Position numbers and translations under genes: made by a program. From the NCBI GenBank assembly GCA_947589005.1, contig CANPZO010000002.1, positions 71,713-135,712 of the forward strand: DNA of 64,000 bases, written 5' to 3'. The notes below the pieces were generated by a model that saw only the letters and a program-made list of their open reading frames with translations, was not told where the DNA came from and made no database searches. The DNA is from an uncultured Clostridia bacterium. Its GTDB lineage: Bacteria > Bacillota > Clostridia > UMGS1883. This document shows positions 45,329-53,208 of this stretch, piece by piece (within the stretch, counting starts at the first letter, position 1; the number at the start of each line of letters is the position of its first letter).

Positions 45329-46210
45329 TTAGTTGTTAAATATTGCCGCCGCGTCACGGCGTATCTGGGCGAAAAGCTCCTCCACGGAGGGGAACTCCCG
45401 CTCGGGCCGTAGGAATTTCAGAAATTCCACTTTTACAAACTTTCCGTAGAGGTCGCCCCTGTAGCCGGGAATATGGGTCTCGATGCGCACTCCGCCGCCG
45501 TGTACGGTGGGGTTGACCCCCAGGTTGGTCACGGCCCGGTGCGCCCCGCCCTCAAACAGCACCCTGCTGGCGTAAACGCCGTAGGGCATGGGCGGCAGTT
45601 CCGGCCCGGGGCTGATGTTTATTGTTGGGAACCCATTTTGATGGCCAAGTCCCTTGCCGTGCTCCACCGGCCCCGCCGCGGCGAAGGGCCTGCCCAGCAG
45701 TACCGCGGCCTCCTCCGGCCGCCCCTGGGCCAGCAGCTCACGTATACGGCTGCTGCTGACGGTTTCGCCGCCGATTTTCTTTTCGGGCTGTATTTCAACC
45801 TCGAAACCCAGCTCACCGCCAAGCTCCGCCAGAGCTTCGGCGTCGAGACGGTCGCCGCCGAAGCTGTAGTTGTAGCCGCAGACCGCCTTGGATATATTGA
45901 ACCGGCCCGCAAGCACATTTTTCGCGAAGTCACGGCCCGTCATGGACAAAACCTCCCTTGTTGCGGGGAGAAAGACGCACCGTGCCCCGAGCTCGGTTAT
46001 CAGCTTTGTCTTTTCGAATTTACCGGTGAGCTGCGGCGCGGTCTCGCCCCGCAGCACCTTTGCCGGCGACTCGTCAAAGCTCAGGGCCAGGGCCTCTATG
46101 CCCGCCGCCCTCGCCGCCGTGACAGCGGCGCGGATTATGTCGCGGTGGGCGGTATGTACCCCGTCAAAAAAGCCCAGGGCCGCCACGGTTTTCAGTTTGT
46201 TTTTCATCAT
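45329..46210 (-). CDS. ribF: Riboflavin kinase/FAD synthetase
   Basis: 293 aa. The N-terminal FMN adenylyltransferase domain (ALGFFDGVHTAHRDII, then SSSRIRELLAQG) and the C-terminal riboflavin kinase domain (GFPTINISPGPELPPMPYGVYASRV, NLGVNPTV) are both present. It makes FMN and FAD. It overlaps the truB stop by 4 nt, placing it last in the long rimP-nusA-infB operon, a known position in Firmicutes. Confidence 0.95.
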   Translation of the reverse strand: MMKNKLKTVAALGFFDGVHTAHRDIIRAAVTAARAAGIEALALSFDESPAKVLRGETAPQLTGKFEKTKLITELGARCVFLPATREVLSMTGRDFAKNVLAGRFNISKAVCGYNYSFGGDRLDAEALAELGGELGFEVEIQPEKKIGGETVSSSRIRELLAQGRPEEAAVLLGRPFAAAGPVEHGKGLGHQNGFPTINISPGPELPPMPYGVYASRVLFEGGAHRAVTNLGVNPTVHGGGVRIETHIPGYRGDLYGKFVKVEFLKFLRPEREFPSVEELFAQIRRDAAAIFNN

Positions 46211-47103
46211 TTTCCGTCCCCTCCGTAAAAGGATTTAACAGTTTTCAGGCAGGGCCGCCCGTCTATGCCGCCGCGCTCCGACAAGGCGATAAATTCCCCT
46301 CCGTCGTCGTATACCCTGAAGCGTTCCCCATCGGGGAAGCCGTCGAAGTATGGGGCGACGCCGTTTTTGACAAGGGCGCTGCGCCTACCGTCAAGGTGTA
46401 TCTCCGGCAGGCCGGCGAAGATTTTGTCTATGGGTATCACGGCCTCCGCCAGACGCCCCTCCGCCGCCAGCGTCTCCAGATCCTCAAGGGTGAAGGCGTC
46501 GGTCAGCTTAAGGCCGCCGCTTTCGGTGCGGCAAAGGCTTTTTAGACAGGCCCCGCAGCCCAGCGCCTCGCCGATGTCCGCCCCGAGGGTGCGTATGTAG
46601 GTGCCCTTGCCGCAGCGGACGTCCACCGTGACCACCGGCAGGCTCATGTCCAATATGTCTATGGAACGGATACTCACCCGCCGCGGGCGGCGCTCTATCT
46701 CGACGCCTTGGCGGGCCAGCTCATAAAGCCTGCGTCCCCCCACCGAAACGGCGCTGTACATGGGCGGCAGCTGCTCTATCTCGCCCACAAAGCTCATGAC
46801 GGTGCGGCGCACCTCCTCGGGTGAAGAGGTTACGGGGCTTTGAGCGAGTATGTTCCCGTCCAGGTCCAAGGTGTCGGTGACCGTGCCCAGCAAAATTTCG
46901 GCGGTGTAACGCTTGTTCTCCGCCGTCAGCAACTCCGCCGCCCGGGTAGCCTTACCCAGCAGCAGCGGCAGCACACCCGTGGCCGCCGGGTCAAGGGTGC
47001 CGGTGTGACCGATTTTTTTCATATTGAAGATACGGCGCGCCGCCCCCACCATTTTGTGAGAGGTGCAGCCCGCCGGCTTGTTTAAAATTACTAAACCGTT
47101 CAT
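46207..47103 (-). CDS. truB: tRNA pseudouridine-55 synthase
   Basis: 298 aa. LVILNKPAGCTSHKMV and GHTGTLDPAATGVLPLLLGKATR carry the catalytic Asp of the TruB family. A C-terminal PUA-like region is present. It makes pseudouridine 55 in the T-loop of tRNAs. Its first base is the last base of the nrnA stop (1-nt overlap), and it overlaps ribF at the other end. Confidence 0.97.
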   Translation of the reverse strand: MNGLVILNKPAGCTSHKMVGAARRIFNMKKIGHTGTLDPAATGVLPLLLGKATRAAELLTAENKRYTAEILLGTVTDTLDLDGNILAQSPVTSSPEEVRRTVMSFVGEIEQLPPMYSAVSVGGRRLYELARQGVEIERRPRRVSIRSIDILDMSLPVVTVDVRCGKGTYIRTLGADIGEALGCGACLKSLCRTESGGLKLTDAFTLEDLETLAAEGRLAEAVIPIDKIFAGLPEIHLDGRRSALVKNGVAPYFDGFPDGERFRVYDDGGEFIALSERGGIDGRPCLKTVKSFYGGDGK

Positions 47104-48086
47104 CAGCTCTCGCCCTTCAGCACTTTCTCCATTTCCGCCACCACCGTGCGCAAGGCCCTGTCCATGTCGCCGAACTTAAGCGTGCAGCCCGCGGCGCGGG
47201 TGTGTCCTCCTCCGCCCAGAGCCACCGCCGCGCGGCGCACGTCGTAGTCCTCCTTGGAACGGAAGTTGACCCTTATCTCGTCCGGCCCACGGTGGGAAAG
47301 AAAGGCGCTCATCACGACGCTGTCTATCTCCCTCGGGAGAGAGGCCAGCGCCTCGGTGTCGTGATTGTTGGCCCCGTATTTTTTATACATTTCGTCGGTG
47401 ACGTAGGCCGTGGCTATCTTTCCGCCGCAGTGAAGCTCTACGGTGTTGATGGCCTCGCCCTGAAGCTTTAGCTGGCGGAAGGTCTTGCGGTCGTAAAGCT
47501 GCTCGCAGAGCCAGGCGGTGTTTACGCCCATGTCCATTATCTCCGCCGCTATCCTGAGAGTGTGGCCGGTAGTGGAGGCATACTTGAACGAGCCTGTATC
47601 GGCGGAAACGGCGCAGTAAAGCCATTGGGCAATTTCCGTTGTGAGCGGAATGTCCGCGGCCTTAAGCATATCGTAAATTATTTCCCCCGTGGCGGGGGCG
47701 TCGGGGTCTACATAGCAAAGATGGGCGAAGCCCTCCGGACCGCCGCCGTGGTGGTGGTCGATGCAGAGCCTTTTTCCGTGATTGGCAAAGGCGCGGGCCC
47801 TGCGTCCGAGGCGGCTGCCCTCGCCGCAGTCCACCGCGCAGAGACAGCCGTACTTAAGTTCGCCCCCGCCGTAGACGCTCACTTGAGTGCCGAAGCAGAG
47901 CATATTCTCGGACAGCGGCTCGTCGGTGATTATGTCGCAGCTCACGCCCCTGTCCCGCAGCGCCGTCCGGAGGGCAAGACAGCTCCCCAGACAGTCCCAG
48001 TCGGGGTTTACGTGGGTCAAAAGCCCCACGCTTTCGGAGGCGAGGAGGTTTTCAATTATCTCCCTCATCTGTTCCCGGGTCTCCAT
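47103..48086 (-). CDS. nrnA: DHH-family nanoRNase/pAp phosphatase
   Basis: 327 aa. The DHH domain (LLTHVNPDWDCLGSCLAL, CAVDCGEG, LCIDHHHGGG) and the DHHA1 domain (ALGGGGHTRAAGCTLKFGD) match NrnA, which degrades very short RNAs and dephosphorylates pAp. The first motif has Trp where Gly is usual (PDWD rather than PDGD), though the metal Asp residues remain. It overlaps rbfA by 35 nt. It sits in the nusA-infB operon, as in other Firmicutes. Confidence 0.93.
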   Translation of the reverse strand: METREQMREIIENLLASESVGLLTHVNPDWDCLGSCLALRTALRDRGVSCDIITDEPLSENMLCFGTQVSVYGGGELKYGCLCAVDCGEGSRLGRRARAFANHGKRLCIDHHHGGGPEGFAHLCYVDPDAPATGEIIYDMLKAADIPLTTEIAQWLYCAVSADTGSFKYASTTGHTLRIAAEIMDMGVNTAWLCEQLYDRKTFRQLKLQGEAINTVELHCGGKIATAYVTDEMYKKYGANNHDTEALASLPREIDSVVMSAFLSHRGPDEIRVNFRSKEDYDVRRAAVALGGGGHTRAAGCTLKFGDMDRALRTVVAEMEKVLKGES

Positions 48087-48441
48087 CGGCGGCCTCCTCC
48101 TTAATTATCTTGTGCAGCAGCTCGTTTATGTGGGCTCCGTGCTCTATGGAGTCGCTGGCCTCAAAAATCACCTCGGGAGTGGTGCGGAGCCGCACACGGT
48201 CCCCCAGTTCCCGCCGTATAAAGCCGGCGGCGCTCTTAAGCCCTTTCAGGGCGGCGGCCTTTGTCTCGCTGTCGCCCATGACGCTTATAAGGACCTTGGC
48301 ATAGCGCAGGTCGCCGGAGACCTCCACCGCCACGACGCTGGTCATCAGCGGGATGCGCGGGTCCTTGAGCTCGCGGATTATGTCGCCCAAGGCCCGCTGT
48401 ATCTCGCCGGATATCCTGTCTGTCCGCTTAAAACTTGCCAT
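48052..48441 (-). CDS. rbfA: Ribosome-binding factor A
   Basis: 129 aa. RTDRISGEIQRALGDII, DPRIPLMTSVVAVEVSGDLRYAKVLISVMG and RTTPEVIFEASDSIEHGAHI match RbfA throughout. It assists late 30S maturation at the 5' end of 16S rRNA. It lies between infB and nrnA; the acidic tail extends into nrnA in another frame. Confidence 0.96.
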   Translation of the reverse strand: MASFKRTDRISGEIQRALGDIIRELKDPRIPLMTSVVAVEVSGDLRYAKVLISVMGDSETKAAALKGLKSAAGFIRRELGDRVRLRTTPEVIFEASDSIEHGAHINELLHKIIKEEAADGDPGTDEGDN

Positions 48442-48474
48442 TTATATCATTCTTTCTGTGACTGTAATTGCCGA

Positions 48475-50736
48475 TTACCGTTGTACCTCTTCCATTATAT
48501 AGCACTCCACGTTGTCGCCTTCCTTGATGTCGTTGAACTTTTCGAAGGACATACCGCACTCGTAGCCGGCCTGTACCTCCTTGGCGTCGTCCTTGAAGCG
48601 TTTAAGCGAGCTGAGCTCGCCCTCGTGAATAACTATGCCGTCCCGAACGATGCGGACGCCGCAGCCCCGCTGTATCTTGCCGTCGGTGACATAGCTGCCG
48701 GCGATGGTGCCCACGCCGCTGACCTTGAAGGTCTGGCGTATCTCCGCGTGACCGATGACGCTCTCCTTGAAGGTCGGGGCCAGCATACCCTTCATGGCGG
48801 CCTCTATTTCCTCTATGGCCTCATAAATTACACGGTACATCCTCATGTCCACCTTGCCGGTTTCCGCCGCGCTGCGGCCGCCGGCGTCGGGCCGGACGTT
48901 GAAGCCGACTATGATGGCGTTGCTGGCCGAGGCCAGCGAAACGTCGCTTTCGGTTATGGCGCCCACGCCGCCGTGAATTACCTTGACCTTGACCTCGTCG
49001 TTGCTGAGCTTTTCCAGACTTTGGCGGACGGCCTCCACGCTGCCCTGCACGTCGGCCTTCACTATGATGTTGAGCTCCTTGGCGGCGCCCTCCTTCATGC
49101 GGTCGAAGAGGGTCTCCAGACTTACGGCCTGGGTGACCTTCTGACTTTCGGCTTTCTGCTTCTGCTTGCGTTCCTCAACCACGGCTCTGGCGGCGCGCTC
49201 GTCGTCAACGGCGTAGAACAGGTCTCCGCCGTCGGGCACCTCGTTAAGTCCCACTACCTCCACGGGCGTGGAGGGGGCGGCGGATTTGAGCCGGCGGCCC
49301 TTTTCGTCCACCATGGCCCTTATACGGCCCACGGCGGTGCCGGCGACTATGATGTCTCCGACCTTGAGGGTGCCGTTCTGCACCAGAACGGTGGCCACGG
49401 GACCGCGGCCGCGGTCGAGCTTGGCCTCGATAACCGTACCCTTGGCCTTGCGGTTGGGATTGGCCTTCAGCTCCCGCATCTCGGCGGTGAGGATTACCAT
49501 CTCGAGCAAAGAGTCGATGTTTTTCTTCTGCTTGGCGCTGACCTCGACGCAGATGACGTCGCCGCCCCACTCCTCGGGAACGAGGCCGTGCTCGGTGAGC
49601 TCCTGCTTTACCCGCTCGGGGTTGGCGCCCTCCTTATCTATCTTGTTGATGGCTACTATAATGCTTACGTTGGCGGCCTTGGCGTGGTTGATGGCCTCGA
49701 TGGTCTGAGGCATGATGCCGTCGTCGGCGGCCACCACCAGAATGGCGATGTCCGTCACCTGAGCGCCGCGGGCGCGCATGGCCGTAAAAGCCTCGTGTCC
49801 GGGAGTGTCAAGGAAGGCTATGGGGCTGCCGTTGATGTTGACCATGTAGGCGCCGATGTGCTGGGTTATGCCGCCGGCCTCGGATGCGGTCACGTTTGTG
49901 GAGCGTATCGCGTCCAGCAGGCTGGTTTTGCCGTGGTCAACGTGGCCCATTACCACCACCACGGGCGGACGGGGGACAAGGTCCTTCTCGTCGTCGGGGG
50001 TGTCGTTAAAGAGCTTTTCCTCGGCGCTGACGATGATTTCGCGCTCGACCTCCGCGCCCATTTCCTCGGCCACAAGAGAGGCGGTGTCGTAATCTATGGT
50101 GTCGGTGACGGCGGCCATAACGCCCAGAACTATCAGCCTCTTTATTATTTCCGTGGGGCTGACTTTCATTCGCGAGGCCAGCTCGCCCACGGATATCTCG
50201 TCGGGAATGAGCACGTGTATTTTTTCCTGCTTTACCTTTTTCTTGTCGCGGCGCAAATCCTCCTCGCGGCCGCGCTGATTGTTGTTTTTGCGGCTCTGCT
50301 GGCTCTGGTTGTTGTTTTTCTTCTTTATCTTCTGCTTGCCCACGACGCTGTCCTTGATGTCCGGCGCGAGAGCCTCGGCCTTTTCCTTGGCAAGCTGCTT
50401 CTCCATGTCGATGACGTTGGCGCGGGTGTCCACATAGCGGCGGGTCTTTTTAGGCGCGGCTTCCGCGGCCTGCTGGGGCCGTTCCTCCTTTTTTGCCTTG
50501 GGCTCGGGAGCGGGCTTGGGCTCCTCCTTGGGACGGCTCTCCTCGATGTACTGCTCTATGGGCGTACCGTCGTCATATTTCTGAGTGTAAAATTCCAGAA
50601 CTATGTCCATTTCCGCCTGTTCCAGGCTGCTCTGAGAATTTCTGTTCTTTCCGATATATTTGGTAACCAGGGCGGCAACTTCCTTTGCCGGTACCTCTAT
50701 GGCCTTGGCTACCGCGCTGACCTTTGGTTTATTCAT
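48475..50736 (-). CDS. infB: Translation initiation factor IF-2
   Basis: 753 aa from ATG 50736 ([20 protein letters not shown]), with AAAGGACGG upstream; the ORF-track start adds ten residues reading through that site. The N-terminal IF2N motif is followed by a Lys/Gln/Asn-rich linker, a second IF2N domain, the GTPase domain ([32 protein letters not shown]) and IF-2 domains 2-4. It brings initiator tRNA to the 30S. It overlaps the end of the L7Ae-like gene by 8 nt. Confidence 0.97.
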   Translation of the reverse strand: MNKPKVSAVAKAIEVPAKEVAALVTKYIGKNRNSQSSLEQAEMDIVLEFYTQKYDDGTPIEQYIEESRPKEEPKPAPEPKAKKEERPQQAAEAAPKKTRRYVDTRANVIDMEKQLAKEKAEALAPDIKDSVVGKQKIKKKNNNQSQQSRKNNNQRGREEDLRRDKKKVKQEKIHVLIPDEISVGELASRMKVSPTEIIKRLIVLGVMAAVTDTIDYDTASLVAEEMGAEVEREIIVSAEEKLFNDTPDDEKDLVPRPPVVVVMGHVDHGKTSLLDAIRSTNVTASEAGGITQHIGAYMVNINGSPIAFLDTPGHEAFTAMRARGAQVTDIAILVVAADDGIMPQTIEAINHAKAANVSIIVAINKIDKEGANPERVKQELTEHGLVPEEWGGDVICVEVSAKQKKNIDSLLEMVILTAEMRELKANPNRKAKGTVIEAKLDRGRGPVATVLVQNGTLKVGDIIVAGTAVGRIRAMVDEKGRRLKSAAPSTPVEVVGLNEVPDGGDLFYAVDDERAARAVVEERKQKQKAESQKVTQAVSLETLFDRMKEGAAKELNIIVKADVQGSVEAVRQSLEKLSNDEVKVKVIHGGVGAITESDVSLASASNAIIVGFNVRPDAGGRSAAETGKVDMRMYRVIYEAIEEIEAAMKGMLAPTFKESVIGHAEIRQTFKVSGVGTIAGSYVTDGKIQRGCGVRIVRDGIVIHEGELSSLKRFKDDAKEVQAGYECGMSFEKFNDIKEGDNVECYIMEEVQR

Positions 50737-51067
50737 TGGCCGATCCGTCCTTTCCATTAAGATCATACTTTAAATCATATTTTTTCGCTGCGGCGGCAAA
50801 GCTGTCGTCGCATACGCAGACCACGGGGACATTCTTTTTACCTATGCTGCGGCTGAGCTCCGCCGTGGTGGAGTGAAACGCCAGCGGTATTTTGTACTCC
50901 CGGCACACGGCCTCTATCCGCCGCCGGTTGGCCGCGCCGATGTCCTCCGCCGCGACCATGAGGCGGGCGCTGCCCTCCTCGGCGCTGCGCACGGCGCTGT
51001 ATGCCCCGGCGCTCAGCTTTCCGGCCCGCATAGCGAGGCCCAAAAGACCGAGAAATCTGTCTGTCAT
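50729..51067 (-). CDS. ylxQ: L7Ae/L30e-type ribosomal protein YlxQ
   Basis: 112 aa. [41 protein letters not shown] is the L7Ae/L30e fold as in YlxQ and related kink-turn-binding proteins. It lies between ylxR and infB, the standard Firmicute position. RNA target unknown; members of the fold bind kink-turns, which is of note given the opposed G-A motif in the candidate RNA of this window. Confidence 0.93.
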   Translation of the reverse strand: MTDRFLGLLGLAMRAGKLSAGAYSAVRSAEEGSARLMVAAEDIGAANRRRIEAVCREYKIPLAFHSTTAELSRSIGKKNVPVVCVCDDSFAAAAKKYDLKYDLNGKDGSANE

Positions 51068-51074
51068 AAGCTGT

Positions 51075-51326
51075 TCAGTCCTTTAATTCCGTTACGGCGG
51101 CCTTTATCTCTCCGGGGACGGCGCCCTTGAAGGCCCTCTCCAGTCCCCTGACCTTTTCCAGCCGGGAAACACAGTCGCCTTCCCGACACACATAGGCGCC
51201 CCTGCCCGGCATCTTGCCGGTGGGGTCGAGGGCGAACACGCCCTCCTTGCTGCGCACTACGCGAATAAGCTCCGCCTTGTCCTTCATTGCGCGGCAGACC
51301 ACGCACATTCTCTGGGGCCGTCCCAT
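51075..51326 (-). CDS. ylxR: YlxR-family RNA-binding protein (RnpM)
   Basis: 83 aa. RMCVVCRAMKDKAELIRVVR and PTGKMPGRGAYVCREGDCV are the conserved YlxR blocks, with the conserved Cys pairs. Recent work links YlxR (RnpM) to RNase P modulation. It lies 9 nt after nusA in the operon. Confidence 0.93.
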   Translation of the reverse strand: MGRPQRMCVVCRAMKDKAELIRVVRSKEGVFALDPTGKMPGRGAYVCREGDCVSRLEKVRGLERAFKGAVPGEIKAAVTELKD

Positions 51327-51335
51327 GGCGGCCTC

Positions 51336-52397
51336 CTATTCTTCCGCCGTCTCCGCCTCGGGAGCGGGGGCGGGAGCGTCGCTCTTTATGTCTATCTTCC
51401 AGCCCGTGAGCCTTGCGGCCAGACGAGCGTTCTGCCCCTCCTTGCCGATAGCCAGCGAAAGCTGATCCGCGGGCACCAATACCAGGGCGGTCTTGGCGGA
51501 CTCGTCTACGTCCACGCTTATCACCTGGGCCGGACTGAGGGCGGCGGTAATGTACTGGGCGGGGTCCTCGCTGTACTGCACTATGTCTATTTTTTCACCG
51601 GACAGCTCTTCGACCACCGCGCCCACTCTTGCGCCCTTCGGCCCTACGCAGGAGCCCACGGCGTCGACGTTTTTGTCGTCGGAGTATACGGATATCTTGC
51701 TGCGGCTGCCGGGCTCGCGGGAGACGTTTTTCACTATCACCGTCCCGTCGGCTATTTCGGGCACCTCCTGCTCAAAGAGCTTGCGCACCAGATTGGGGTG
51801 GGTGCGGCTTATCATCAGGGAGATGCTGCGGGTGCCCTTGTTGACCTCGAAAACAAATACCTTTATCTTTTTGCCGGGATAGTATTCCTCCCCCGGGAGC
51901 TGTTCTCCGGGCATGAGCACCGACTCCGTGGTGCCCAGGTCCACCAGCACGCCCCGGCGGTCCACCTTTTCCACCTTGCCGGTCATTATGCCGTTTTTCT
52001 TTTCGTTGTATTCGTCGTAGATGTTGCCGCGCTCGGCCTCGCGAATTTTCTGCACCACCATCTGCTTGGCGGTGATGGCGGCTATGCGGCCGAACTTGGC
52101 CGGGTCTGCGGATATCTCCACCACGTCGCCCACCTGATACTTGGGGCTGATGGCGCGGGCCTCGTCAAGGCTCATTTCCAGAGCCTCGTCCTCCACCTCC
52201 TCGGTCACCGTCTTGCGGCAGTAAACCTTGATGTCGCCGGTCTTGCGGTCAAGCTCGGCCACGGTATCCGCCGCCTGCCCCAGATGCTTCTTGTACGCGG
52301 TGGCCACCGCCGTCTCCAGAGCCTCGCACATTACCTCTTTTTTGATGTTCCTTTCCTTTTCCAAAAGGTCAAGGGCCAGTAAAAGTTCACTGTTCAT
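51336..52397 (-). CDS. nusA: Transcription termination/antitermination factor NusA
   Basis: 353 aa, the Firmicute short form without the C-terminal acidic repeats of enterobacteria. It has the N-terminal RNA-polymerase-binding domain, S1 domain ([20 protein letters not shown]) and KH1/KH2 domains ([42 protein letters not shown]). It tunes pausing and intrinsic termination. Ala/Pro/Glu-rich tail. Confidence 0.97.
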   Translation of the reverse strand: MNSELLLALDLLEKERNIKKEVMCEALETAVATAYKKHLGQAADTVAELDRKTGDIKVYCRKTVTEEVEDEALEMSLDEARAISPKYQVGDVVEISADPAKFGRIAAITAKQMVVQKIREAERGNIYDEYNEKKNGIMTGKVEKVDRRGVLVDLGTTESVLMPGEQLPGEEYYPGKKIKVFVFEVNKGTRSISLMISRTHPNLVRKLFEQEVPEIADGTVIVKNVSREPGSRSKISVYSDDKNVDAVGSCVGPKGARVGAVVEELSGEKIDIVQYSEDPAQYITAALSPAQVISVDVDESAKTALVLVPADQLSLAIGKEGQNARLAARLTGWKIDIKSDAPAPAPEAETAEE

Positions 52398-52418
52398 TTT
52401 TCTGACGCACTCCTAACT

Positions 52419-52877
52419 TTAAAAATCCAGCGAGAGCCTTACGCTCGCGGTCTTCCCTTTTTCAAGCATGACCCGCTTTCCGTCCAGCTCCAGCGAGAGG
52501 ACGCCGTGGTCATAATCCAGCAGCTTCGCCGTAAAAGCCTTGCTGCCCATGAAGGGGGCAAAGGTTTTTATGTCTACGTTCTTCCCGATGGCCTTTTCAA
52601 AGTGCCAGTCCCGGCGGAGCCTGCGGTCCAGTCCCGGGGAGGACACCTCAAAGACGTAAGCGTCCTTGATAAAGTCCGGCTCGGCGTCCAGCAGCTCGTT
52701 CAGCGCCACGCTGACGTTTTCACAGTCGTCCACACTGACGCCGCCGTCCTTGTCGATGTAGAGCCGCAGATAATACTGCCCGCCCTCCTTTACGTACTCG
52801 GCGTCGTAAATGTAAACGCCCTTTTCCTCACAGACCGGTCCCGCCAGCCTTTCAAGCACGGCTTCAGCCTTCGCCAT
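52419..52877 (-). CDS. rimP: Ribosome maturation factor RimP
   Basis: 152 aa. YYLRLYIDKDGGVSVDDCENVSVALNELLD and VFEVSSPGLDRRLRRDWHFEKAIGK match RimP, needed for 30S assembly. First gene of the rimP-to-ribF operon; a GAAAGGA ribosome site precedes the ATG. Confidence 0.96.
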   Translation of the reverse strand: MAKAEAVLERLAGPVCEEKGVYIYDAEYVKEGGQYYLRLYIDKDGGVSVDDCENVSVALNELLDAEPDFIKDAYVFEVSSPGLDRRLRRDWHFEKAIGKNVDIKTFAPFMGSKAFTAKLLDYDHGVLSLELDGKRVMLEKGKTASVRLSLDF

Positions 52878-52902
52878 GGAAATCAGTCCTTTCTAAAACA
52901 TT

Positions 52903-52925
52903 AGGAGTGGGCCGCGCCCACTCCT
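52903..52925 (-). promoter_or_regulatory. Leader hairpin before rimP
   Basis: AGGAGTGGGC/GCCCACTCCT with a 3-nt loop (10 bp), just after the predicted transcription start and 25 nt before the rimP ATG. No T-run follows. It may stabilise the mRNA or be bound by an operon product. Confidence 0.55.
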
Positions 52926-52938
52926 GTCTACCATAGCT

Positions 52939-52967
52939 ATTATAACACCGTTGTTTGAAAAATGCAA
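52939..52967 (-). promoter_or_regulatory. rimP-nusA-infB operon promoter
   Basis: On the minus strand TTGCAT (52967-52962), 17-bp spacer, TATAAT (52944-52939). Confidence 0.85.
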
Positions 52968-53007
52968 GTGTTTTTTGAAAATAATGTAAAAAATTTTTCC
53001 GCCCTTA

Positions 53008-53036
53008 TTGAAAAAAAGACAATTATAAGGTATACT
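53008..53036 (+). promoter_or_regulatory. polA promoter
   Basis: TTGAAA (53008-53013), 17-bp spacer, TATACT (53031-53036). Leader of about 165 nt to the polA ATG. Confidence 0.75.
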
Positions 53037-53053
53037 ATAGTAAAGGCAGCGCC

Positions 53054-53091
53054 GCGCAAAGGCCGGCAAGGGGCTTTGCGCCCGTCTTTTT
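53054..53091 (+). terminator. Terminator-like hairpin in the polA leader
   Basis: GCGCAAAG/CTTTGCGC stem with an 11-nt loop, then CCGTCTTTTT. It lies about 10 nt after the predicted start of transcription, so it could act as an attenuator. The T-run begins 5 nt after the stem, so efficiency is uncertain. Confidence 0.4.
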
Positions 53092-53208
53092 CGCGTGTTT
53101 TCTTATTGGGGAAATACCTCGCCGTTTTCGTAATCTCGTTAAAAATCTGCGGCAGAGTATGGGCGTTATGCGGCACTGTCTAAAAACGATACAGCGGAGA
53201 TGATTTTT

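Noticed and set aside
47887-50760. 957-aa plus-strand ORF across infB and its neighbours
   Set aside because: Spans parts of three certain genes on the opposite strand and has a repetitive Gly/Val/His/Leu composition typical of antisense reading.
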